From a bacterium (GTDB taxonomy: Bacteria; Hinthialibacterota; Hinthialibacteria; H5-UNCL2): a stretch of 64,000 nt of DNA. The notes under the pieces are model-generated. The model ran no database searches, was not told the DNA's origin, and saw only the letters and a program-made list of their open reading frames with translations. The DNA is taken from contig JABTUV010000001.1 in assembly GCA_015075175.1 (NCBI GenBank), positions 1,213,841 through 1,277,840 on the forward strand, read 5' to 3'. A program made the position numbers and the translations under genes. Position 1 is the stretch's first letter. Each line of letters starts with the position of its first letter. Of this stretch, positions 51,717-59,980 are shown in pieces.

Positions 51717-52713
51717 GTTGGGTGGATGCGCCGACCAGTTCGCCGACGACCGTGTCGAGGGAGAGCGTGACGTTGGAATAACCGCGCAGGGCCTCTTCGG
51801 CGGCCAGAGAGGCGGTGAGGGCGGCGGTGAGGCGGGCGGCGCCCGCCGTCTTGGCGACGGTGGCGATCCCCTTGGAGAGCGAGCCGGCGGGAGGCTGGCC
51901 GGTCTCGGCGGCGCGCAGGGCGAGAAAGAGCAGCGTGCGCAGGAGCGCCAGCCCGTCCAGGGCGTCGTTGCGATCCTTGCCCATGGCGGTACTGATGCCG
52001 AGCGCCGCGGCAGCGTCGCCCGTGGCGGCCTTGTAAACTTCGCGCAGGAGCGACAAGGCCTCTTCGAGCAGATTGCGCTCCGCCAGGCGGCGCGCGATTC
52101 CGGGTCGACCGGCGGAAATCTCCGCCGCCAAGCGGGCTGTCTCCGGCTCCGTTCCGGCGTCCAGAAGACTCTGCTCAATCAACGGCGTGGGTACAGGCAC
52201 GAAGCGAATGCGCTGGCAGCGTGAATAGAGCGTGGGCAGGAGGCGATTGACGTTGCCGCACACAAGCAGGAGATGAGAGAAACTCGGCGGTTCCTCCAGC
52301 ACTTTCAACAGGCAGTTGGCCGCCGACAGCGACATGGCCTCGGCGGGATGGACGATGAAGAGCTTGCGCTCCGCCTGCATGGGCGAGACACCCGCGCGCT
52401 CGACCAGCTCCTCGCGCACCTGGTCCGCCTCGATCACGTTGGCTTTGCCCTTGTTCTTGTCATCGCGCAGTTCGACCCAGATCACGTCGGGAAAGGTGCG
52501 ATGGTCGATGCGCCGGCAGACGTAGCAGGCGTCGCAGAAGTCGCCGTCAACGCGCGGGCAGAAGATGGCCTTGGCGAAGGCGACGGCGTACTCCTCCTGG
52601 CCCACGCCTTCCGGCCCGTAGAAGAGATAGGAGGGGGCCAGCCTGCCGGAAGTGAGGATGCCGGAGAGCTGCCGCCGCGCGGCGTCTTGACCGAGGAGTT
52701 GAGAGAGACCCAT
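51703..52713 (-). CDS. holB: DNA polymerase III, delta' subunit
   Basis: 336 aa. AAA+ clamp-loader subunit: LLGQDAARRQLSGILTSGRL, SYLFYGPEGVGQEEYAVAFA (P-loop Lys replaced by Gln, so ATP binding is doubtful, as is usual for delta'), a four-Cys zinc module (CPRVDGDFCDACYVC), KLFIVHPAEAMSLSAANCLL, KVLEEPPSFSHLLLV and RCQRIRF. It stabilises the beta-clamp loader with gamma/tau and delta. The C-terminal helical collar follows. It is coupled to the downstream glycosyltransferase gene by overlap. Confidence 0.92.
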   Translation of the reverse strand: MGLSQLLGQDAARRQLSGILTSGRLAPSYLFYGPEGVGQEEYAVAFAKAIFCPRVDGDFCDACYVCRRIDHRTFPDVIWVELRDDKNKGKANVIEADQVREELVERAGVSPMQAERKLFIVHPAEAMSLSAANCLLKVLEEPPSFSHLLLVCGNVNRLLPTLYSRCQRIRFVPVPTPLIEQSLLDAGTEPETARLAAEISAGRPGIARRLAERNLLEEALSLLREVYKAATGDAAAALGISTAMGKDRNDALDGLALLRTLLFLALRAAETGQPPAGSLSKGIATVAKTAGAARLTAALTASLAAEEALRGYSNVTLSLDTVVGELVGASTQHAAS

Positions 52714-52734
52714 GATGGAGAACTATAGCGAAAT

Positions 52735-52822
52735 CGGCCCGGAGTACAAAGTTTAGTTTGCGGCTCGGTAGTTGCGCAGCGTGCTGCGCGCGGGCGTTGC
52801 ATACTGAAGATTGTACTCCGGC
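52735..52822. repeat. Family-3 element split by a family-5 core
   Basis: ggagtacaaagtttagtttg (52741) and gcatactgaagattgtactc (52798-52817) are the two arms of a family-3 palindrome; between them lies gtagttgcgcagcgtgctgc (family 5, 52769-52789). One element appears nested in another. The remaining bases to 52924 hold only the ribosome-binding site of the next gene. Confidence 0.75.
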
Positions 52823-52924
52823 CGCGTCTCCGTCGGGGAAGGGAATCAGCTCATGAACACTGCCCGTTGACAATGCCGTCCGGCGTCGTAGAATAAGCGT
52901 AAGGTCCGTCGCCGGGAGGCCCCT

Positions 52925-53257
52925 GTGGGCAAGGACATCCTCTTCATCTGCGACCGCTGCAACGCGTTGGTGGAAGGCAACCGCACACGCTACGTGCTGG
53001 TACTCAAGCTGTTCGCGGGCACGGACCCGATTGATCTGGACGACGCCGAGCGTCCCGCCGACTTCGATTACAACCGCGAAATCCACCGCCTGATCGAGGC
53101 CATGCGCGACATGGACGAAGTTTACTTGCACGACCAGGTCCACATGGAACGAAAGTACTACCTCTGCGCCGCCTGCCGCGAGGCCCTCTATCGCGAAGTC
53201 TTCATGGACAGCCGCAGGACTCCCGACCCGGAGAAAGAGGGCAGGCAGGGCGTCTAG
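52925..53257 (+). CDS. Hypothetical zinc-knuckle protein
   Basis: 110 aa from GTG 52925 behind CGGGAGG. CDRC near residue 9 and CAAC near residue 83 (ILFICDRCNALVEGNRTRYV, YYLCAACREALYREVF) form a two-knuckle zinc site enclosing an acidic region (LDDAERPADFDYNREIHRLI). No enzymatic motif; family not recognised. A regulatory or RNA-related zinc protein is possible. Confidence 0.75.
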   Translation: MGKDILFICDRCNALVEGNRTRYVLVLKLFAGTDPIDLDDAERPADFDYNREIHRLIEAMRDMDEVYLHDQVHMERKYYLCAACREALYREVFMDSRRTPDPEKEGRQGV

Positions 53258-53384
53258 GGCAGCGCCGGTATCTTGCCCGCACGCTCCAGTCGCTCGCCGC
53301 AAGGTCCTGAAGCGTGGGGGCGAGAGGCCACCCACGCAAGCCGGCAAGATGCCGGCGCTACCCTTGCACCCGACACCGGATCGT
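53258..53384. repeat. Family-4 repeat
   Basis: gcgccggtatcttgcccgca (53262) and ccggcaagatgccggcgcta (53340-53359) are inverted arms of family 4, placed between the convergent zinc-knuckle gene and leuA. Confidence 0.75.
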
Positions 53385-54947
53385 CTACGGCGTGCTGCGC
53401 ACGGCCTCGGCGGCTTCCGGCTTGCGTTCCAGCATGTTTTCCAGCCGGTTCAGCGCGTTGATGTAGGCAAGCGCGCTGGCCACGATCACGTCCGTCGAGC
53501 TGCTGCGCCCCACGGCCGTCTTGCCGTCCTCTTCCAGGGCCACGCGGACTTCGCCCAGGGCATCCGTGCCGCTGGTGACTGAATGGATGTGGTAGTCGAC
53601 CAGCTTGGGACAGCGTCCGGTGAGGCGGCGAATGGTGCTGTAGGCCGCGTCGACCGGGCCGTCGCCGTTGCCCGCGCCCACTAATTCCTCTTCACCCTTG
53701 CGCAGTCGAATCGTCGCCGTGGGCACGGTCGAGTTGCCGCTGGTAGTATGGATGTACTCCAGCGTATAGGTCTCCTTGCGGCCGTCGGCGGTTTGGTCCA
53801 CGATTTCGCCCGCAATCACGGCCAGGTCGTCGTCGAAAATCTCCTTTTTCTTGTCGGCCAGGGCCTTGAAGCGCGCGAAGGCCGTGTCCACGCCGGCCTC
53901 GTCCAGGTTGAAGCCCAATTGGATGAGACGATCGCGAAAGGCATGCCGCCCCGAGTGCTTGCCCAGGACCATGCTCGTGCCCGTCCAGCCGACCGACTCC
54001 GGCGTCATGATCTCGTAGGTCGTGCGCTCCTTCAGGACGCCGTCCTGGTGGATGCCGGCTTCATGGGCGAAGGAATTGCCGCCCACGACGGCCTTGTTGG
54101 CCTGCACGAGGAGTCCCGTCAAGCGGCTGACCATGCGGCTGGTGCGATAAATCTCCTGCGTCTTGATGCCGGTGTGAAACGGGAAGGAATCCTGGCGGAC
54201 GGCCAGATTCATCACGATCTCTTCCAGGCTGGCGTTGCCGGCGCGTTCGCCGATGCCGTTGATGGTGCACTCGACCTGGCGCGCGCCTTCCCGCACCGCG
54301 GCCAGCGAATTGGCGACCGCCAACCCGAGATCGTTGTGGCAGTGCACCGAGATGACCGCCCGCTCGATGTTGGGGACGTGCTGCCGGATGTGCGCAATGA
54401 TCCGGCCGAACTCCCAGGGATTACTGTAGCCCACGGTGTCGGGAATGTTGACGGTCGTGGCGCCCGCGTCGATCACGGCGCGGAGCACTTCGCACATGTA
54501 ATCGAGATTGGTGCGCGCGGCGTCCTCGCAACTGAACTCGACGTCGGAGACGAGGCTTTTCGCGAACTTCACCGCGTCCACGGCGATGGCGATGATCTCC
54601 TCTTTCGACTTGCGAAGTTTCTTTTCCACGTGGATGTCGCTGGTGGCGATAAACGTATGGATGCGCGGGCGCCGGCTGTGCCGGACGGCCTGATAGCAGC
54701 ACTCGATGTCCTGGCGGCGCGCGCGCGACAGACCGCAGATGATGGGGCCTTCCACCTCGCGGGCGACCGCGGAGACGGCCTCGAAATCGCCCGGCGAGGA
54801 AATCGGAAAGCCGGCCTCGATCACGTCCACGCCCAGCACCGCCAGCTGGTGGGCGATTTCGACTTTCTCAACCAGGTTGAGGCTGGCGCCCGGCGACTGC
54901 TCGCCGTCGCGCAGCGTAGTGTCAAAGATGATGATGCGTTCGCTCAT
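53385..54947 (-). CDS. leuA: 2-isopropylmalate synthase
   Basis: 520 aa, the usual LeuA type 1 length. The TIM barrel has the opening [18 protein letters not shown] with the metal Asp, [17 protein letters not shown], the metal His pair in [20 protein letters not shown] and [15 protein letters not shown]. The C-terminal LeuA regulatory domain (from ~385: [60 protein letters not shown]) mediates leucine feedback. It condenses acetyl-CoA and 2-oxoisovalerate, the first committed step to leucine. It is preceded by a leucine T-box leader, so expression rises when tRNA-Leu is uncharged. Confidence 0.97.
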   Translation of the reverse strand: MSERIIIFDTTLRDGEQSPGASLNLVEKVEIAHQLAVLGVDVIEAGFPISSPGDFEAVSAVAREVEGPIICGLSRARRQDIECCYQAVRHSRRPRIHTFIATSDIHVEKKLRKSKEEIIAIAVDAVKFAKSLVSDVEFSCEDAARTNLDYMCEVLRAVIDAGATTVNIPDTVGYSNPWEFGRIIAHIRQHVPNIERAVISVHCHNDLGLAVANSLAAVREGARQVECTINGIGERAGNASLEEIVMNLAVRQDSFPFHTGIKTQEIYRTSRMVSRLTGLLVQANKAVVGGNSFAHEAGIHQDGVLKERTTYEIMTPESVGWTGTSMVLGKHSGRHAFRDRLIQLGFNLDEAGVDTAFARFKALADKKKEIFDDDLAVIAGEIVDQTADGRKETYTLEYIHTTSGNSTVPTATIRLRKGEEELVGAGNGDGPVDAAYSTIRRLTGRCPKLVDYHIHSVTSGTDALGEVRVALEEDGKTAVGRSSSTDVIVASALAYINALNRLENMLERKPEAAEAVRSTP

Positions 54948-55048
54948 GATGGTCTCTCCTTGGCGTTGGCGGCGTCCCTGCCGCTGGATGTCTGTAAACG
55001 GGCACAGCTCTTCAGTCGCAGCGGAAGCTCACTTAGATCGAGTTCCAT
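54944..55048 (-). CDS. Possible 34-codon leader ORF overlapping leuA start
   Basis: ATG 55048 to the TGA that overlaps the leuA ATG (ATGA). The product would read [20 protein letters not shown] and 14 more residues, with six Leu in the first 18. It could couple translation into leuA, but no run of Leu codons or attenuator hairpin of its own is visible and the T-box already explains leucine control. Treated as doubtful. Confidence 0.25.
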   Translation of the reverse strand: MELDLSELPLRLKSCARLQTSSGRDAANAKERPS

Positions 55049-55161
55049 GGACACCACCTCGCGCACAGGTTGCCGCAGCAGTTGCGCCGCGATGCCTGCG
55101 CGCATAGCGGTCGATACCGCCCGTCACTGACACCGTCCACCAGGCGCAGCGCGCGGGAAAT

Positions 55162-55397
55162 AAAAAACGCCCCTGACTGCAAAGCCAGGGGCGAGATGAT
55201 TTCCCGCGGTACCACCCTGATTCGGTGCGGCGTTTTTTCGCTGCCGCACCCTCACTTGCGCGTAACGCGCGCGAGGCGGCCTCCCTTACGCAGCGGACCT
55301 TCAGGGAGGCGGCTCCGGGGCGAGTTCGGAAGTTGCGCGCGCCGCCTCGCACCAACCGGCGGCTCTCTTTTGCGCGCAGGGATTCCTACTACTCCCC
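55162..55397 (-). ncRNA. T-box riboswitch (leucine), leader of leuA
   Basis: On the minus strand: Stem I begins GGGG-AGTAG (55397-55389) and closes with GAACTCG-CCCC. AGAGAG and GGTTGGTGCGAGG are the expected internal elements. The specifier codon CTC (Leu) is at 55322-55324, flanked by GAA and a purine as in known T-boxes. The T-box sequence AGGGTGGTACCGCGG is at 55204-55218. A terminator stem CGCCCCTG/CAGGGGCG with six T lies at 55162-55193. Uncharged tRNA-Leu binding would favour the antiterminator and allow leuA transcription. The leader starts 11 bp after the stop of the upstream co-directional gene. Confidence 0.93.
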
Positions 55398-55407
55398 TTC
55401 TCAGCCT

Positions 55408-57063
55408 TTAGCCGGTCAAGATACCATCCTGGTCGCGCTTGTCAACCCCTTTTTGCCGCGACGTGATGAACAACGCCAGCAGGAGCGACACGGCGGCGGC
55501 GAGGGTAGCGACGCCGAGCAGGTCGGCGTCGGGGCGTTGGAAGAACGCCACGATGTCGGTCCGCAATTGCAGACGGTCGGCGAAGGCCTGTTCGCGCACC
55601 TGGTAAACCCAGAGCGGGCAGGCGATGAGAAACTCGACTGCCAGGAGCGCCAACCAGGCGAAGAGGCCGCGCCGGGAGAAAGCCACAGAAAAAACCTGCG
55701 CCGTCCAAAGAAAGAGAATCACGGCCAGCGGCAGGAGCGCGACTTGTGAAAGGCCGCCGCGCTCGCGCAACGGCTGCACGGCGACCGCGAAGACGACGAC
55801 GAAGACGACAAATCCCCATCCGGGCCAGAGGTCCACGGGTCGGAGGCGGCGCCGCAGCGCCAGCCAGACGAGCATGGCCAGCGTCGCCAGTCCCAGGTTC
55901 CCCCACAGCGTACCGCGCCACACCGCCTGCATCGCCTCAGTCCATCGCGGCAGGGCGGAAGACGGTTCCAACAATCGGCCGGTCAGAATACGTCGAGTGT
56001 TTTCCGGCAGCCAGAGTCCCGCAAAGTTGTATCCGCGTGTGACCAGCATGTCGTAGCCGGTCTTGTCTACCGCGCGCGTCAGGACCGGGGTGGTCGTAAG
56101 CGTCTTGGCCAGGCCGTAATTCTCAATACTCCACGCCCACCATGGGAGTGATACGGATAGCGCCAATACCAAGCCGATAGTTGCTTCCGTCAGGCGCCGG
56201 CGCGACAGTTTTCTCCACCGCGAGACGATCAGGTAGAATCCGGCGCCCGCCAGGTAGGCCAGCGTCAGTTGATGGGTGAAATAGGCCACGCCGAGGGGCG
56301 CCAAGCACTCATCGCAGCGCAGCCCCTCCTCCAGCGCGGAATAATGCAGCGCCAACAGCCCGCACCGCCAGCAGCCAGGGATGAGGACGTTGAGCGCCAC
56401 CGCGGGCGTGAGAACCAGCGCCGCAAGTGTCCCCGCTGGGCGCCATCCTTTTATACTCAAAAGGGTGCTCCCATGCCGCCTTATCCAAACCCAGGCTCCC
56501 CACAGGATCGCGCTGTTCCAGACCGTGGCGCTCCACTGATAGAGATCGAAGAGGCCGAACCAGCGCGCCATCTCCAGGCCGTTGAGAATGTAAAAGAGTG
56601 GCGGACGCGAGATGGGGGAGTAGACTTCGAAGAAGACGGCATCCGGCTTGCCGTGTTCGCCATACCACCAGGAAATCTGGTAGCTGAGGAGCCAGTCGTT
56701 GTACCAGCCTCCGCCGATGTAGGCGGCGACGCGGGTCTGCAGGGCGAGAAAGAGGCTGGTTGCGGCGAACCAGGCCACGAGCAGGCGGCGATGGTCGCGG
56801 GAGGCGGGCAGGAGCGAGCGACGGCGCAGGCCGGCGGCGACCAGCCCGAGCGCGAGCGGAGCGCCGAGCGCGATCCAGGCGGCTGCGTCCGCTTCCCACT
56901 GCAACCACAGCCCGGCAAGTCCCAGAAGCCCCATCGCCAGCGCGCCGGTCGGAATCGCCAGCGCCATGCAGTCGTCCTCGTCCCACGACGACAAACCGCG
57001 CAAGAGCAACCAGCCGGGCGCAAAGACTTCCAGAAGGAGAATCGGCCAGACGATCAAGAGCAT
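55408..57063 (-). CDS. Polytopic membrane protein, GT-C/PMT-like
   Basis: Start ATG 57063 (MLLIVWPILLLEVFAPGWLL); the frame is open to 57477 but overlaps the upstream gene in a different frame. About 551 aa and 11-12 membrane segments (LLVAWFAATSLFLALQTRVA, LTEATIGLVLALSVSLPWWA, LGLATLAMLVWLALRRRLRP, VALLPLAVILFLWTAQVF). A loop YIGGGWYNDWLLSYQISWWY and VYSPISRPPLFYILNGLEMA resemble the acceptor loop of GT-C transferases. A CWRCG...CDEC stretch near residue 210 may be a local frame disturbance. It is coupled to the YfhO-like gene by a 10-bp overlap. Probably acts in cell-surface glycan assembly. Confidence 0.8.
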   Translation of the reverse strand: MLLIVWPILLLEVFAPGWLLLRGLSSWDEDDCMALAIPTGALAMGLLGLAGLWLQWEADAAAWIALGAPLALGLVAAGLRRRSLLPASRDHRRLLVAWFAATSLFLALQTRVAAYIGGGWYNDWLLSYQISWWYGEHGKPDAVFFEVYSPISRPPLFYILNGLEMARWFGLFDLYQWSATVWNSAILWGAWVWIRRHGSTLLSIKGWRPAGTLAALVLTPAVALNVLIPGCWRCGLLALHYSALEEGLRCDECLAPLGVAYFTHQLTLAYLAGAGFYLIVSRWRKLSRRRLTEATIGLVLALSVSLPWWAWSIENYGLAKTLTTTPVLTRAVDKTGYDMLVTRGYNFAGLWLPENTRRILTGRLLEPSSALPRWTEAMQAVWRGTLWGNLGLATLAMLVWLALRRRLRPVDLWPGWGFVVFVVVFAVAVQPLRERGGLSQVALLPLAVILFLWTAQVFSVAFSRRGLFAWLALLAVEFLIACPLWVYQVREQAFADRLQLRTDIVAFFQRPDADLLGVATLAAAVSLLLALFITSRQKGVDKRDQDGILTG

Positions 57064-58073
57064 TTCCGCCGCCTCTCGCGCCGCCAAATTATGACCGTCA
57101 CCGTCAGGAGGATCAGCGATCCCAAACCCGAGACCGCCAGCCCTCGCCGCACGGTAGTCGATCGGAACTCCAGTCGAACCTCGTGCTCGACCGCGGGTAC
57201 TTGCACCGCCACGAAGTTCTCGAACGCCGTCTGGACCGGCACTGCGCGGCCGTCCAGCTCCGCCCGCCAACCAGGATAATCGATCTGCGAAAAGACCAGC
57301 ACGCAGTCGCCCTCCGCATGGACGCGCGCAAAATATTCCTCGGGATTGACGATGGAAAACTCGACCGTGCCGGCTGCGAGTACGGTTTCCGCCTCCGCCG
57401 GGGCCGTCAGGCACGCCGGCTCGCACAGAAACGCCGGTCCCAGGTTGCCGGTGTGGGGATAGGCCATCACCGTCCACCGCTTGATGCGACAGGCGAAGGC
57501 GGGCCTGCTCCAGGGAGGCTCCTCCCGGTCGGTTGAGAGCAGGTAGCCCACGTTCAGGCGCGCCAGCATGTCGGAATTGAGGCGCGACACGTCGGCCAGT
57601 TTCAGAATCATGCCCAGGTATTCGTCGGGGCCGCGTCCCAACATGCGGTTGAAGTATTGCGTGTAACGGCGCAACACCAGCCGGTCGTAACCGCGCGCAT
57701 CATACACGTGGTAAAACGTCATGCGGTTGGGGAAGAAGGGTTCCAGGTCCTTGCGCACGACGTAGGAGTAGACGCTGTCGGCGGCGAGGATGCGCGCGGG
57801 ATTCTCCTGAGCGAGCAGAAAATCGACCATGCTGGTGCGTGGAAAATAGAAGGCCATGAAACGGCCGCGGTCGCGCAGCTCGACGTTGGAGTAAAAGAGC
57901 CAGGCGGACTCGGCGACCACCATGGTCGTCAACAGGGCGCACAAGCATCCGGCGCGGCGGCGGTCGGACTGCGCGACCATCGCTGCAAGTACGAGCGCGG
58001 CGGCGAGTGCGAGCGCGAAGTTGACGGCGAGGCGCCGCACTTTGATTCGTACCGGACGGGATGGCCCTGGCAT
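57054..58073 (-). CDS. YfhO-family membrane protein, C-terminal part only
   Basis: 339 aa. One or two N-terminal helices (NFALALAAALVLAAMVAQSD) precede a soluble domain with the YfhO C-terminal pattern: RTSMVDFLLAQENPARILAA, ARGYDRLVLRRYTQYFNRML, LNVGYLLSTDREEP, ARVHAEGDCVLVFSQIDYPG-WRAELDGR, PAVEHEVRLEFRS, and a last helix LILLTVTVIIWRRE. YfhO proteins (~800 aa) are GT-C-like glycosyltransferases of the cell envelope; the ~450-residue polytopic N-terminal part is missing. Upstream sequence shows no coding frame, so the gene is probably truncated. Confidence 0.75.
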   Translation of the reverse strand: MPGPSRPVRIKVRRLAVNFALALAAALVLAAMVAQSDRRRAGCLCALLTTMVVAESAWLFYSNVELRDRGRFMAFYFPRTSMVDFLLAQENPARILAADSVYSYVVRKDLEPFFPNRMTFYHVYDARGYDRLVLRRYTQYFNRMLGRGPDEYLGMILKLADVSRLNSDMLARLNVGYLLSTDREEPPWSRPAFACRIKRWTVMAYPHTGNLGPAFLCEPACLTAPAEAETVLAAGTVEFSIVNPEEYFARVHAEGDCVLVFSQIDYPGWRAELDGRAVPVQTAFENFVAVQVPAVEHEVRLEFRSTTVRRGLAVSGLGSLILLTVTVIIWRRERRRKCS

Positions 58074-59980
58074 GGCGCGGCTGTTATCCGTGCGGCCAGA
58101 GTGGGCTGCTAAGGTCCGGATTGACGGCGGCGGCGGTGAGATGGCGGGTCATCTGGGGCGGCAGCAGACGTTGTGGGGAATGCCGGGCGAAACGACCGGC
58201 CCCGACTGCGGCCAGCGGGCGAAAGATCGCCCCTCCGCGTGCGCCAGTCCCTCCGCCTACCAGGAGGAAAAACGCTGATCAGGCGCTGGATTGCGCACCC
58301 GCGGAAAATCATGCCGGCCGTTCCAGTGGAAAATCTATAGTCGGCGTCTGGTTTGCCATCGCCATGATGGTGGGAGGACGCGGCAGGTGATCACCTGTGG
58401 CGAAACGGCGCCAAACACACAGCCAGCGGCAGGCCGCTGATAAGAGATTGATCTCGTACCCATCCAGATGAAGCGCCAGTGGTTGATTCTATCCCGCCGA
58501 GGCGCGTTGGGATGTAACAACGGTGAAACCAGACAGCGTGACCAGATCCTTGACAGGGTGTAAACCTGGACGGGGATCCGCGGTCACCCGCCGCGCGATC
58601 AGGCCATGATAGGAAGAGTTGCATGGCGGCGGAGGGCTGGGCTGCCAGCCAGCGCGATCAGCCAGTCCGCGCGCACGCGTTGTCCCCGTGGTTGCGCAGA
58701 TCGATAGAGGCACGATGCGGGCGAGCACGATGCGATGCAGGCGTAGACACGGTTAGCCTTGATGGGGGGCGTCGGCGCGTGGACCGAAGGGAAGGGAGGG
58801 GCGCGGCGGCGGCCCTAACGTGGTCAAATGCACCAGCACGCCCATCCAGCGGCGCGGGCAGATGACGGTCGTGGCGACGGAGGTGCAGAAAGGCCGGGAA
58901 GAAGCCGCCCGGGCGAAGATCAGCGCGCCCGCTGGCGCAGCGAGGATGGAGCGCGTGACGTGATGAAAGTAAGCGTGAGGCTCCTTGCGGGACGGGCGGG
59001 ATATACGCCATGGACAGGAACCGCCGCCGGATCCACAGGCGACAAGGAAGCGTGGGATGGAAGACGTCCGTTGGCGGTGAAGGGATGGCACCAGAAGGGT
59101 AGAACCTCCGAGGCAGGCGTCGGCGCGGACTACTCACTCCGGCGAAATCTGCCAGGGCAGGAAGGCGGCGGGTCTCGCTGCGCTTTCGACCACCGGTCGC
59201 CCAGAACTCCGCGCAGGGAATAAAGCCAATACAAAGCGATGGCAAGCCTGGGCGGGCATGGGAGCGAACGCGGCGCAGAGAAGTCATGGACATGCGGCAC
59301 GATAGCGGAAAAAGGCCGCAGCAACCAGGTGGGCCGTAGCAAGTGGCGCAGCGTGTTCCGCCAGCAAAACGTCGCCCGCTCGTGCGCCGTAATCTGTCAG
59401 AGCGTGGGCGGGGTGCCCGCGCGACCAGCTGGGACGCCGGTGATTGCAATATCAACCCACCAGACAGGCGCAGGACCGTGTCAAGCGGCGGTCATGGTCG
59501 ATGGAGCTGACGATGAAATCGATTGAGCAGGACCACCGCCTGCTTGACAGTGTCATGGGCGCGCTGGCCGACACGATCGACCTTTATCTCAGTGGACCTC
59601 CCAGTTTTGCAGGGTTTTAGATTCGTTCATGCCGGGCATGGCGGGTCCAGCGTGACCGATAAAGCCTGCCGGCGCGAGACGCCAGGGCCCTCAACAGCAG
59701 CTCAGCGGTATAGCCGGCGTCATCAGGAGATGCCTCAGTTGCGGGCGCGTGAATAGTGTCGTCGACAGTGAACCTTTGGTGGCGCGCGACGCCATGAGGA
59801 TGGCGGTATGCTAGCTCTTGCGCCAGTAGGGTATCGATCCTCAGTTGGCTGGCGATCGTGGCAGCGGTGCCCAGCACCAACGAGGCGGGGGCCAGGCTCC
59901 TGATCCGCGGACGGCAGGACAGGCAGCTCAAAGGCGGGCGGCGGTGCGGGCACTCAACGTCGCAGGCTCGATCGTCTTCA
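58074..59980. other. 1.9-kb region with no supportable gene
   Basis: All six frames are broken or read as Arg/Pro/Ser-rich shadow sequence. No dispersed repeat family, tRNA or known RNA was found. Both flanking minus-strand genes lose homology here: the DUF4340 gene loses its 3' end and the YfhO-like gene its 5' end. It may be a decayed or poorly assembled segment of former coding DNA. Confidence 0.6.

Noticed and set aside
54944-55048. Leu-rich short ORF as a leucine attenuator peptide
   Set aside because: There is no run of consecutive Leu codons and no alternative hairpins of its own; the T-box accounts for regulation.
58658-59455. 265-codon open frame on the minus strand in the coding desert
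   Set aside because: Arg/Pro/Ser-rich with no domain, start signal or similarity; typical of random open frames in GC-rich DNA.
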